A stretch of 64,000 nucleotides of DNA from contig JAINUG010000198.1 in the NCBI GenBank assembly GCA_029706075.1, positions 124,001-188,000 on the forward strand, given 5' to 3'. Both the position numbers and the translations under genes were made by a program. Shown in pieces: positions 32,301-44,500 of this stretch. A model generated the notes under the pieces. The model was not told the DNA's origin, ran no database searches, and saw only the letters and a program-made list of their open reading frames with translations. This stretch comes from Aldrovandia affinis. Lineage: Eukaryota > Chordata > Actinopteri > Notacanthiformes > Halosauridae. Position 1 is the first letter of the stretch; each line of letters opens with the position of its first letter.

Positions 32301-32759
32301 AACACTGGTGCTACATTAGCAGTGCTATAAATGGAAAGTTATATCATGGGCTTTTGTCAAATCTGTGGTTTAGTGTTTAACTTTTTCATCTTTCTATAAC
32401 CCCAGATTTCATGAGTTTGCTGCTGCTACTGTGGTCCAAGGGTGTCTTTAAATCAGCCTCAACTGAATGTGTTTCACAGCAGTCCATGGCCATTCCATAT
32501 GAATGAATGACCTTTCCCAGATCTTTTCATATTTTGCAGTTTAGACTACCGTTCATAGCTCCTGAAAGTTTCATATTGTGCCCGCCATAAACTGAGGTCC
32601 AGTGTATATTTAATGTGGGGTGGTTGGACCTTCAGCTCAGGTCAGGTGTATCTTCTACAGTATAGATGAAGCCATGTCCATTTGAGCCATACATTTCAAG
32701 TGGATATATACTGTATATATATATATTTTTTTTTCAACTGCTGTTTCAAAGCTTTTGAT
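32301..32759. other. no recognisable feature
   Basis: Nothing identified apart from a short TATATA run at 32704-32725. Confidence 0.45.
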
Positions 32760-33312
32760 GCTTTTTTCCATCTCCTCTGGCTTCAGGGTGTATGTTCTTT
32801 CTGTTATATTCGTCTGTATCCGCCGAACTGTCCAGATAGAGCTCTTGAAGAAACTCTGAGATCTTCAACTGGTGGGTAATTTTCACACATGCCTAAATGG
32901 CAAGCCGCTCTTGGAAGGGAGCACATGTGACGAGTCAAACAAAAAAATACGCTGCTCCCTACAACTGGAATAAATTACAGACTATCTTAAATCTCAAGGA
33001 GCTGGTTTCGTTAAATGCTTTTAAATCTATCCTAAAGGATTTAGAGGTAGGCACATCAGGATGTCAATGTTTTAATTAGGAAAACTGTTATTCTTTAAAT
33101 ATATATAAATTGTATTTTTTTAATTTTTTTTTTTAATTTTATTTTTTTCTCTCTTTCAATTTTCAACTTTGATTCTGTTATATGTTATACGTTTTGTATG
33201 TATGCAACTAATTGTTTTCTTGCTGCCTGTCTTGGCCAGGACACACTTGAAAAAGAGATTTTTAATCTCAATGTGGCTTTTCTGGTTAAATAAAGGTTAA
33301 ATAAAAATAAAT
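32760..33312 (+). mobile_element. LINE 3' end with C-terminal ORF2 remnant
   Basis: The frame at 32897-33079 ends with YNWNKLQTILNLKELVSL and FKSILKDLEV, the C-terminal pattern of a LINE reverse-transcriptase protein. A 3' untranslated region follows with TCTTGGCCAGGACACACTTG, AAAAGAGATTTTTAATCTCA and a GGTTAAATAAA repeat tail, which I recognise as a widespread fish LINE 3' terminus. Most of the element is missing (5' truncation is usual for LINEs). Confidence 0.7.
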
Positions 33313-34478
33313 AAAATAAATTTTAAAAAGCGGTAATGTCTCAAAGGCCCATCTAAGTGAGCACTCAGTATTGCATTCTGGTGAACTGTGCATACACAAA
33401 CAGAATGTGTGCCACTGCTGCTGAATGTGAAGACATTTTTAATGGTAAAATCATACTAAGGGAACTTGCAAGTCAAAAAAAAGTTTTTTTTACTAAGAGG
33501 ACTAAACAAAGTGAGTCTTTTAAAAATTATATCCATGAGTTTGCCTTAAATGATGTAAGCAGAAATCGACAAGGTTGTTTATATTTGAGGACGCTTCCAA
33601 CAAGTTAATTTTCTCAATTTACTGTAGCTGTGGCAATAAAATATATGGTTCTTTAAATCAGTGCAAAAAAATCTTCCTTTCTTTTCTTAATGATTGGAAT
33701 GGCTAGCAGTCAATATGAGTGGGGTATGTGTGTGTTACAATTAAACACAAATCTACAAGTGGTTTTAGTCGCAAAAGTCCATAAGAAGCTTTCATTATAA
33801 CAATGCAAGAACACAGACAGAGCAGTGGGGACTTCAACAATACCTATTCCTTGTTGAACTGAAAATATGAGATGAAAAAGCACAAACTAGGTCAACGGTG
33901 TAGATGCTACACTGTAGAGCAACCCAGTGTACAGTAATGTTTAAGTCTTATGCAACATAAATAAATGTAGTCATACTAGAGTTGAAAGAGCTCTCCCAAC
34001 TCTAACAGTTAATGACAATACCTTTCATATCTGACGCCCCCACTCTGTATGTAAACACCGAATGAGGAACACAAAAACACAAGCTCTGCACAACCACAAG
34101 TTCGTTCGCTCTGACAGGCTTAACGTTACTCGGTTATTTAATACATTTTGGTAAAATAATATTTAACATCGATCACCCAACAGCGTCATCATATGTTTGG
34201 CTACCTGGCACAGCTTAAATGCTGATGACATACGCACTTGTAGACTAGACATCGACCTGAAATGGTGGCTAGCAAGCTAGCGATTGGGCTAGCTAAAACT
34301 AGGTAACGTTTGTTGAATAATGGGATTGAAACCATTCAATACGACTAGCAAACTATAGATGAATGAGCAAATTTATCAAAAATTGGCAGAATTAGCAAGG
34401 TTATGGGTTGTTACTGTAACGTTAGCTGACTTGGCTAACTTGTCTGGCTTGTAAATCATGGTAGTTCAATACAAATTG
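33313..34478. other. no recognisable gene
   Basis: Lies on the downstream side of the candidate minus-strand first exon at 34485. I looked for later exons here and found none I could support. Confidence 0.4.
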
Positions 34479-34484
34479 ACTTAC

Positions 34485-34513
34485 CTCTCAGGATGCATGC
34501 GGGCCAGGTCCAT
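34485..34513 (-). CDS. candidate first coding exon of an unknown minus-strand gene
   Basis: On the minus strand an ATG at 34513 opens MDLARMHPE plus two bases, ending AG directly before GTAAGT (34484-34479), a perfect splice-donor consensus. The upstream 250 bases have promoter-like motifs. The reading would continue in phase 2 into an exon at lower coordinates, which I could not find. The peptide is too short to identify. A gene start is plausible; chance cannot be excluded from 29 coding bases. Confidence 0.35.
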
Positions 34514-34760
34514 GACAACATTTGAAGTCGTTCAAAGTTTGTCGCAATTTTTCTCTTGCAGGTCGTTCACAATGCAGACGTTTTATTTCCGTCATTGACA
34601 GTATAATTTGTATAAATGTATAATTTTATCACTCTCCGTGTCGTCACTGACATTTTGAAAAATGTGTGTTTCTAACTGATCAAACGCCTACGTCACTGAC
34701 CCTGATGACGTGTTATAAGCTTGATCAGGGAAGATACCATTGCAATGTCTACATAAGAAC
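34514..34760 (-). promoter_or_regulatory. possible TATA-less promoter with CRE/ATF-like sites
   Basis: On the minus strand the region upstream of the candidate exon carries AACACGTCATCAGG, AGTGACGTAGGCG and CAGTGACGACAC, all resembling cAMP-response/ATF elements. An ACAGGAAGTG ETS-like core reads on the plus strand at about 34760. No TATA box is at the expected place. Confidence 0.3.
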
Positions 34761-34864
34761 AGGAAGTGTGTCTACTACGAAGCATTATAATGAGATTTTC
34801 GATGTCAGTTAACCTGCCATCTTTGTTTTCTTATTATTACTTTTATTTGTATTTGTTTGTACCT

Positions 34865-35040
34865 TAGATTAGATTCGATTCGATTTATTTTATTGTCATT
34901 GCACAGAGTACAACGAAATTGAGTGACAATCCTGACGGTACATAATTTATAATAACAAAGACAAAACACAAGAGAACAGCAGAAACAAATTAAGATTCTG
35001 AATATAAAATTAACATTAAATAAATAAATAAAATTAAATG
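34865..35040. repeat. probable LINE 3'-tail repeat
   Basis: GATTCGATTCGATTTATTTT followed by ATTGTCATTGCACAGAGTAC and AACGAAATTG is a motif often seen at ends of fish interspersed repeats. No coding part present. Confidence 0.45.
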
Positions 35041-35230
35041 TGAACATTTGCTGTTACCTTGGTGTTATTGTCATATTACCATTATATGTTTGCCTGACTT
35101 TGTACTGTATTTTTCTATATTTGCAATACATTTAAAAAAACCCATTGAAATGTGTCATTGAAATGTGTCACCTATTAATTAATGCAATTTTAGACACATA
35201 TCAACTGGGTCTGTCTGATACAGACAAAGC

Positions 35231-35420
35231 CATTTACATTTTACATTTTAGGCATTTAGTAGACACTCTTATCCAGAGCGACTTACACAGTTTACATTTC
35301 TTTACATACAATCCATTTATACAGCTGGATATTTTACTGAAGCAATTCAGGTTAAGTACCTCACGGGTACAACGGCAGTGTCCCCACCTGGGAATCGAAC
35401 CTGCAACCTCATGACACAAG
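35231..35420 (-). repeat. SINE family B, head incomplete
   Basis: Tail (AGTCGCTCTGGATAAGAGTG on the minus strand), body and box B GGTTCGATTCCC are clear; the first 20-30 bases of the head are missing. Confidence 0.85.
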
Positions 35421-35639
35421 TACAACACTGTACACGTAAATGGTGAGTATGACTTTCCCCCCTCCCCCCCAAGGGTCCACTGCAGCATTTTGCTGTTAAG
35501 AGCCATCTCCCCATTCAACCACACTATTTATACTATTTTTGAAAGGGGATTTATTTGAATATAATTGGAAGGGGATTTCCACTTCCAATGACGGGACTCA
35601 ACAATTGGGAAAGGAAATAGTAAATGTTTGGCCCACCAA

Positions 35640-35740
35640 ACTGTCCAAGACTGTCTCTTGTAAAGGACAAGCCTAGATGGTCTGAATGGCCTATTCTCCT
35701 AATTATATATTGTTATGTTCTTATGTAGTTTATCTTTTGG
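35640..35740 (+). repeat. short LINE 3'-end fragment
   Basis: GCCTAGATGGTCTGAATGGC followed by CTATTCTCCTAATTATATAT and TGTTATGTTCTTATG matches the distal end of the LINE piece at 41085-41535. Confidence 0.6.
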
Positions 35741-36450
35741 CTCCTTGCTGACCTTAGGGGTAAAAGATGGTCTCATTTGCAGAGGAAGACACTGCACAAA
35801 AGCACTACTGTCTCAGATAGGAAATCTGGTGCCTGTTTGCCATTTTTAAAAATGGCAAATTAATTTTTCAGCCAATTCAGCACAGAAAACTTTGTTGTCC
35901 ACCTTTTGAGGGATTTTCTTTTGGCATGAGTGCACTCAAATTATTCTCAAATGAATGGGAGTGAAACATTCAATAAGTAATTAAGTTAGGAACATTAGAA
36001 TCTCATTACTAAACCTCCAAGCAAACAATGTGTTATTTGGATGCGCCAGAATACTGCCCCTCAGCAGTGAGGCTTGGTTTCCACAGAAACAGAAACTGAA
36101 ACCTTAGTACGTTTTCTATGACCAAGGACAAAACCTTTTTTCCCCTCAAGAACAATACAAAATAAATTGGGAAGTGAGATGGCATTAGAATATTCCTAAA
36201 GCCCACTCTAAAACTAAAATATTTATGAAATCTCACCAATAGCCCTCAGAAGAATCGGTTTGTCCTTGTAAATGAGTGCATGGGTAATGAATGAGTGTTT
36301 TCATGAACCAGCATGCATTGTGGCAGCCCCCCTCCACCACCACCCCACCACTGGCTCTCCCAGGGCAGCCACCTCATTTCACCCTAACGACTAAAATAAC
36401 AAATTGTACAAGACCAAAAAAACGAGGTTTAAGCCTTCAACAATGCAACC
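35741..36450. other. no recognisable feature
   Basis: Nothing identified. Confidence 0.45.
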
Positions 36451-36479
36451 CCTGGGTGGGGGGGGGGGGTGGGGGGGGC
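36451..36479 (+). repeat. G-tract with quadruplex potential
   Basis: A run of thirteen G after TGGGT..., then T, then eight more G; ample G runs for an intrastrand quadruplex. Confidence 0.7.
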
Positions 36480-36756
36480 AATGAGCAAAACTACAACCCC
36501 TACTTTGATTTGTACTGTGGTTTAGGCTCCTGTCAACAGCACTGTGCCACAATCCATCACCGGGGGCAGCTCCAGCACAAATGCTTTGCACCGGACTGAG
36601 CAATGGCAGGAATCTAATAACCCCAAGGCACCGTGTCCCGAGGTGTATCCCAAAAAATATATATAAGTACCCGGGCTGGGCGTGGTGGGTGTAAATTGAA
36701 AGCAGATTGCGCTGTCTATAGTGTATTGCCCTAGATAATAATAATAATATAATAAT

Positions 36757-36902
36757 ATACGCCATTTAGCAGACGCTTTTATCCAAAGCGACTTACAGTA
36801 GTGAATGCATACATTTTCAGTATATGTGGCCCCAGTGGGGATTGAACCCACAACCTAAGCGTTGCCAACGCTGTGCTCTACCAACTGAGCCACAGAGAAC
36901 TA
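36757..36902 (-). repeat. SINE family A
   Basis: Minus strand: TGTGGCTCAGTTGGTAGAGC, GTTGTGGGTTCAATCCCC and tail AGTCGCTTTGGATAAAAGCG. An ATAATAATA run flanks the tail. Tail remnants of the same family also lie at 37148-37197. Confidence 0.9.
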
Positions 36903-37477
36903 CAGGGGTGATTAGGGGTGATTAGGGGTGGGGGGTGGGGTGTTCAGCCTTCAAGGAGGAGCAAATTATTGTTATACGAGCAAATATCCAGAACATCTTA
37001 AGGACCAAGATGAATTACATGTTCTGTGGTGCAAACATTTGAGGGTTAGAGAATCAAATTGCCATAAAATTAAGAAAATATACACAAATAGACATGTGCA
37101 TCCATACATCTCAAAATTATTTTCTCAGGTGAGGACCTGCTGTTGTAATATATAATATATGCCATTTATCCAAAGCAACTTACAGTAGTAAATGCATACT
37201 TATTATTATTTTAATTTTTTTCCCATTATGTGAGACAACACAAACTGAGCAACGGATTTTGACTTCTGGAAACTCAGCTTTTGGCTTACGTGAGAAAATA
37301 TTCTTTTTATCCGACCCTAAAAATATCTCTGAGATGAGTGCAGCAGATGGGACAGCACGAGATATGTATAATGGGAGAATGAAAAAAGATTAATTTAATG
37401 TGTCATGAACGCAGTCTTCCCTGCTGATTGATTTCCATCCACTCTGTCCTTATCAGTAACGAGTGGAAAACCAGTAC
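36903..37477. other. no recognisable feature except a SINE tail remnant
   Basis: A GTGATTAGGG triplication at 36908-36931 and the family A tail remnant at 37148-37197; otherwise nothing. Confidence 0.45.
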
Positions 37478-38150
37478 ATTCATTTTGCCAGCACTAAGGA
37501 AGCACTGCATGAGTCAAAGCACACACACAGTGGGGTCCCAAAGAGTCCACTACCAAGATCTGTTTGTTTTCAACATTCATCAATCATCAATCATTCATCA
37601 ATCATTCATCAAAAACGAACACAGAATCTTTACTCAGGAGAACAATTTGACCTCTGAACTACTTCACTAAGCTCTGCTGACATAATTACACACAGCTGGA
37701 AAGTAAGTGTCCTTTTTCAAGATTAAAGCACCCGCAGTAGCAAGGAGAACACATAGAGGACCATATTAATTACGTCAATATCCGGTATTAATTGTTACAA
37801 GACCAAAACTACTCACCCTGTGTATTAGGAGTGTCCATGTATTAAAACATAAATGGAAAATAAGGTGTCACAACATTTTGAGGAAATGAAATGCAATGGT
37901 GGGCAAACAAGATATATAAATAATTTCATACCATTCTTTCTCAAACAAGAGACATTTTGAGTGTTTTATTACATTCTTGAATAACAAATACCAAATGAGT
38001 AAAAATTGTGTTCGTTTTTGATGAACAATGAAAACAAACAGATCTTGGTAGTAGACTCAGACTTTTGGACCCCACCATCACCGTTGACTTTGAGCATTTT
38101 CATTTCGCCAGCGCTAAGGAAGCACTCCGTGAGTCAGAGCGCACATAGCA
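37478..38150. repeat. compound direct and inverted repeat
   Basis: GTGGGGTCCCAAA...ACTACCAAGATCTGTTTG...CATCAAAAACGAACAC (37530-37623) recurs inverted at about 38008-38080. The adjoining TTTTGCCAGCACTAAGGAAGCACT (37482 on) recurs in direct orientation at about 38104. An AATCATTCATC repeat lies inside the first copy at 37578-37609. Confidence 0.7.
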
Positions 38151-39683
<1,533 letters not shown>

Positions 39684-40621
39684 CAGTGGGTATAAAAAGA
39701 AATCACCTCTTTTTTTCCTGTTTCATTTTTCATATTTTATTTCATGGAATCAAAATGGATTTAACTGGGATGTCTTGACCCTGATCTTGTCAGACAATAA
39801 TTGATTCCATAAGTATTCACCCCCCCTTGACCTAATACTTAGTAGAAGCACCTTTAGCTGCAATTACAGCTGTAAGTCTATTTGGGTAAGTCTCTACCGG
39901 CTTTGTACATCTAGACACTGCAATTTTCATCCATTCTTCTTTACAAAATTGCTCGAGCTCCATCAAGTTGGATGGGGACCGTTGGTGAAAAGCAATTTTC
40001 AAATCTTTCCACAGATTCTCAATGGGATTGAAGTCTGGGCTTTGATGGGGCCACTCCAGGACATTATTCTTGTTTTTAAACCACTCCAATGTGGCTTCTG
40101 CTGTATGCTTTTCGTCATTGTCTTGCTGGAATAAAAATCTTCTCCCAAGTCCCAGGTCTCTTGCAGACTGCAGCAGATTTTCCTCCAAGATTTGTCCATA
40201 TTTTGCTCCATCCATTTTGGCCTCTATTTTGAGAAGTTTTTCAGTCCCTGAAGCAGAGAAGCATCCCCATTGCATTAGGCTCCCGCCACCATGTTTCACA
40301 GTAGGGATAATGTTCTTGGAATGATGCGCAGTGTAAGGCTTGCACCAAACATAGTGCCTAACCTTGATGCAAAAAAAGTTCAATCTTGGTCTCATCAGAC
40401 CATATAATCTTCCTCCACTTGGTTTGAGAGTCTTCCACATGCCTTCTGGCAAACTCTAGGCCAGAATTTGTGTGTTTTCTTTTATTTGACAGCGTAGAGT
40501 ATTTTGTGTTGATCAGTGGCAAGAAATCCCTTAAATCCAATTAAATCCATTTTGATTCCATGAGGTAAGAAAATAAAATGTGAAAAACGGCAAAGGGGGT
40601 GAATACTTTTTATGCCCGCTG
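39684..40621 (-). mobile_element. Tc1/mariner element, 938 bp, internally deleted
   Basis: The ends CAGTGGGTATAAAAAG and, inverted, CAGCGGGCATAAAAAG extend as inverted repeats of about 80 bases including CATGGAATCAAAATGGATTT. Both sides carry TA (39682-39683 and 40622-40623). The length is about 60 percent of a full Tc1 element because the N-terminal coding half is missing. Confidence 0.9.
39832..40540 (-). pseudogene. Tc1 transposase, N-terminally deleted and frameshifted
   Basis: The minus strand contains all three catalytic motifs of the Tc1 DDE nuclease: WSDETKIELF (first Asp), FLFQQDNDEKHT (second Asp) and HQSPDFNPIENLWKDLK (third acidic residue), plus the GGGSLMQWGCFS segment between them. 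A frameshift separates the first motif from the rest near the A7 tract at about 40371-40377. The helix-turn-helix DNA-binding region is lost. Full-length enzymes are about 340 residues; about 230 are represented. Inactive, but relatively young judging from the intact remaining frame. Confidence 0.9.
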
Positions 40622-40623
40622 TA

Positions 40624-40762
40624 TGCACTTAGCAGACACTCGCACATCCAGGAGCGATTTACACAGCTTACTTTTTTCATGTACAATCCATTTATACAGC
40701 TGGATATTTTTCTGAAGCAATCCAGGTTAAGTGCCTTGCTCAAGGTACAACAGCTGTTCCCC
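40624..40762 (-). repeat. SINE family B, headless, abutting the Tc1 element
   Basis: CACTTAGCAGACACTCGCAC, ATTTATACAGCTGGATATTT and AGGTTAAGTGCCTTGCTCAA identify it. It starts at the TA duplication of the Tc1 element, so the transposon appears to have jumped into or beside the SINE tail. Confidence 0.75.
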
Positions 40763-41084
40763 ACTTGAAGAATATTTACCTGAAAACCCATCAGTTTCTT
40801 ATCCCTTAAATACTACACCCTCCTTCTCTCCCAGCGGCCCCACTTTCATGCACACAGATGATCTGCCTCCTTGCTGCTTCCGGAACACATTTCGCCGGGA
40901 ACACAGGAAGTCACTGTAGGGGCGGGAGAAGCATGACCTCACTAACGTCACGGCACCAATGCATCAGCTGTGTGGGAGCAGAAGACCATCTGTGGCCACG
41001 TAGGAGACGACTAATAGGACCTCAACCTCCGGGCGGTCTGTCGAACACCTTTAGGGTATCAATGTTTTTCAGCGCCTGAAATGT
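40763..41084. other. no recognisable feature
   Basis: Nothing identified. Confidence 0.4.
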
Positions 41085-41535
41085 AGCTTTTGGAAAAGTC
41101 CAAAGAAGGGCAACTAAACTGATACCTGGTATCTAAGGTCAAAGTTATGATGATAGACTTAAGGCACTCAATCTATTTAAACTTAGCAAACGGAGACTAT
41201 GGGGGATTTGATTGAGGTTTTTAAATTCCTAAAAGGGATTAATAAAGTTAAATAGCAAAGATTTTTTAAGATAAGTGGGGTCAGCAGAACAAGAGGCCAC
41301 AGGTGGAAATGAGTTAAAGGCAAATTCCGCACAAATATTAGGACATTTTTCTTTACGTAGAGAGTTATCAATGCCTGGAACAGCTTGCCAGGTCCTGTAG
41401 TAGAGGCAGAAACGCTTGGGCTATTCAAGTCCAGGCTATATATAGTACTGGATACTCTCGATTAGGACTTGATGAGCCTAGATGGGCCGAACGGCCCGTT
41501 CTCATCATTATGTATTCTTATGTTCTTATGTTCTT
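41085..41535 (+). mobile_element. CR1/L2-like LINE 3' end
   Basis: Frames shift, but the plus strand reads pieces such as VFKFLKGINKVK, RTRGHRWK, AWNSLPGPVVEAE and FKSRL, the C-terminal pattern of LINE reverse-transcriptase proteins, then GAGCCTAGATGGGCCGAACG and TTATGTTCTTATGTTCTT. Related pieces lie at 35640-35740 and 60318-60500. Confidence 0.7.
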
Positions 41536-43264
41536 TGAATTATTTGACAGTTGACTCCCATTATATTTGCCATTTGGTGGCCCACGGCTCACACGGAAAC
41601 GGACGCGAACGCAAAAGCATTGAGCACGCCACGTGGGTGGATCAACAAGACGCATAGCAAGTAGGACATCGTGAAATTATGGATTTTGGGCACAGTGCTC
41701 CTTTCATTTTGTTATGCAGCTTTAAGGATAGTGCAACTCTGCAGTTGCAGTGAACCTAGACCTTTAGCCAGAGAACTTGGGTCAAGCTACATTACGTAAT
41801 GCCGTAGTCCCATAATTTCAAAATGTATGTTTATTTGTTAAAGGGAAGAGGTTGAAACCGAGGAAATATCAGGCTCATCCACAGCTCATCTTGCTGTGCT
41901 ATCTCTACTTCGCTCTCCTTTGGAAACACAGACGAGCGGTTAATAATTGAGAGCGATCTCTGCATTATGAATGAACGTAATGAACGTCCGCAGAATTGGC
42001 GACTGAACCCCATTCTTTTCAGGGCTTCATGCCCAGCAACCAGTCAAAAGACCAAAATGAATATTTGAAAAAATGACACCCCCCCAACTGAGATAATAAG
42101 ACACTTGAGCTTTAAAAATAGATCGATACAAGATGAAACTGCTGTTTCACGCTGAAGGCAGCCAGAAGACTTTGGAAAGATCGTGGGAAATCAGCATTTA
42201 GGAAAATAATTAATTTCTGGAACAATGTAGTGACCGGTATAATTGAGGCTTGTGGGCTGGTTCACTGGTCTGTAATTAGTGATATTCAGCATCGAGTAAA
42301 CCTGGAGGGGAAAACTGCTCAGCTTGACTGACACTGCAGCTCTTAACGACAAGGGACAGGGCAAGGAGCAAAGCTAACTTAGCTTGGCTTATTTACGAAT
42401 CACTGCATGCAAAACCTATGCAGGGCTTGCTTTAAACAAATAGCAGTGATTCCCATCATTCTCTTCTTACTTTCATGGTCTTAGGCAAAACAAATGTACC
42501 AATCAACTGCTAATTGTCACGAACCTCTGTGGGATCATTCTGCATAATTGAAATTTGTGGCGGAATAAATACGAATTAGTCTTCAGCAGCTGTTTCCTTG
42601 CGGCTTACTTCGACCTAACACGACGGTGTTACCTTCGTAACAAATGCACACTTCACATGATAAAATAAAGCAAAATGGAATTAGCCTTCATATGTGTAGG
42701 TCATGCTGATTTAATCTGGCATGCCGGTTAATCACGTTTACCGATAAACAGCAGTTTCAAGACCGTTAGCAGTTTAGAGGTACATTTTAGCCTCCAATTC
42801 TTCCAGCTTATGATCCTCCTCTGATGCAGCTACTCCTCTGAAAAATGTATTTATTCTATAAACCCCAGAACATTACAGACAGAAATTGCCATTGCTATTG
42901 TTTTCACAACTACTCTCCTATTTTGGAATCACTGATTCCAACTGATCGCAACTGCAGTCCCGTCCCATCACTGCAACGTCCTCCGCCAATTTCTTGCAAA
43001 TTCTCCCAAACGTGTGCAGACAGCTGCTGCCTCCTAGTTACTGCATCAGAGGACTGTGCAACTGATGCATGCTTGGGGCCATGTATAATATGTAATACAG
43101 TTTGTGTCAATTGTTTCCACACAAAAACACAATTATCAGAACTCAAGGCCTATGTATAAATAAATAACCAAACTTTCTGCAAAACTATACGCACAGTTTG
43201 TTTGTTTTCGTGCAAGTTGTATTGTCAAACAACCATTTTGCAAAACCCTAAACACAATTCTGCT
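41536..43264. other. no recognisable gene
   Basis: Unique-looking DNA with several frames of 60-105 codons that overlap on both strands and lack motifs. Nothing supported. Confidence 0.45.
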
Positions 43265-43480
43265 CATTAGGCGCAGGAGGCGATGAGGGAGGAACACCGT
43301 TGGCCACCATGTTGTCTTGGATGTCCCTGACCTACGCGGGGAGAATATGTGTCCACCATGGGGTCCTCCATCGCCATGCCAGAGTGGGACCATACAACAC
43401 AGCCCTACTCCTCACCTTCCTTGACACACTCTGCAACACTCATCCGGTCCGCAACTGGTTCAAAAGGTTCCAGTTTTCTG
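43265..43480 (+). pseudogene. IS630/Tc1-mariner-superfamily transposase fragment, part 1
   Basis: Frames read HHGVLHRHARVGPYNTALLL followed by TFLDTL, matching the central part of a fish DDE transposase family that typically has 'GPYNT..LI.FLD.L'. It is then cut to HPVRNWF, with the catalytic stretch between lost. The C-terminal part lies at 43975-44262, beyond a LINE insertion. Confidence 0.65.
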
Positions 43481-43489
43481 GTTCAACTG

Positions 43490-43965
43490 GTTCAAAAGTT
43501 GACTGTCAACTTTTGACAGTTGACGGTAAACTGACTGTCCCTTCCCTCCGGGCGCCTGGCAGCTGCTCCTCGCGGTCTCGCCTCTTCTCTGTCCTGATCC
43601 CTCGCTGGTGGAACGACCTTCCGCAATCGGTCAGGACCACGGAATCACTTGCGATCTTCCGCAAGAGACTCAAAACCCACCTCTTCAGACTCCACTACCA
43701 CTGAACTCTGTCCATCTAGCTAAATTGTCTTCACCACTGTTTACTTGTTCAACACTATACTCCAAAAAAATTTTTTTAAATACATTTAAAAAAATTCACT
43801 AACCTTTTCCTTCCCGGTGTTACAGGTATGGTATACAGATGCCTGCTGTATTCCTGCACTGATCTCGTGCGCTAACTATGATTGTTCCTACCATGTATTA
43901 ATGCACATCTTGTAAGTCGCTCTGGATAAGAGTGTCTACTAAATGCTTTACATTTTTTAACTAAA
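43490..43965 (+). mobile_element. L2-like LINE 3' end inserted in a DNA transposon
   Basis: Encodes the C-terminal segment SRLFSVLIPRWWNDLPQSVR, TTESLAIFRKRLKTHLFRLH, then a stop, a 3' untranslated region and the tail AAGTCGCTCTGGATAAGAGT followed by CTACTAAATGC. That tail is the same as in the local SINE family B. A related copy lies at 62110-62575. Confidence 0.85.
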
Positions 43966-43974
43966 AAAGCAACC

Positions 43975-44262
43975 CTCTGTTTATGGTTCTGTACCTCCCA
44001 CCCTGCTCCCCATTTCCTCAAATCCGACCGAGAAGTTTTTCTTGGCATGGCGGAGGAAGGTTTATGACCGCAATCCCCATGAGCACATGCCCCTTCTCCT
44101 GGCATGCGACCATATAAGCTGTTATTAGAGTTATTCCAGGGGTGGATACATCATACCCAGCAATATTTCCCCCGCTGCCTGGCCAGGGAGAACATCATCT
44201 GCGACGTGGACGAGAGTCTCTGGCCTGACAGAGATGACCAGATGCAGAGTCATTGTTTTGTT
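43975..44262 (+). pseudogene. IS630/Tc1-mariner-superfamily transposase fragment, part 2
   Basis: Contains a LYLPPCSPF segment (normally YLPPYSPFLNPIEE, which carries the third catalytic acidic residue), then FFLAWRRKVYDRNPHEHMPL, and in a shifted frame YFPRCLARENIICDVDESLW. The order and motifs match the C-terminus of the same transposase as at 43265. The catalytic NPIEE stretch is altered and frameshifted, so it is inactive. Confidence 0.75.
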
Positions 44263-44352
44263 TGTTTTCTTACGTAACTGGTCTTTCGGTCAGACCAGTT
44301 CTTTTTCCCTTACACTATTTACTGAAATGTACAGTACAACACTGTAATATAA

Positions 44353-44500
44353 TATATGCCATTTAGCAGACGCTTTTATCCAAAGCAACTTACAGTAGTG
44401 AATGCATACATTTTTCAGTATAAGTGGCCCCAATGGGAATGAACCCACAACCTAAGCGTTGTCAGCATCATGCTCTACCTACTGAGCCACACAGAACCAC
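44353..44500 (-). repeat. SINE family A
   Basis: Minus strand: TGTGGCTCAGTAGGTAGAGC, GGTTGTGGGTTCATTCCC and tail AGTTGCTTTGGATAAAAGCG. Confidence 0.9.

Noticed and set aside
42845..43159. 104-codon Cys-rich frame as a small secreted protein
   Set aside because: No signal peptide pattern, overlapping open frame on the other strand, and only single-sequence evidence.
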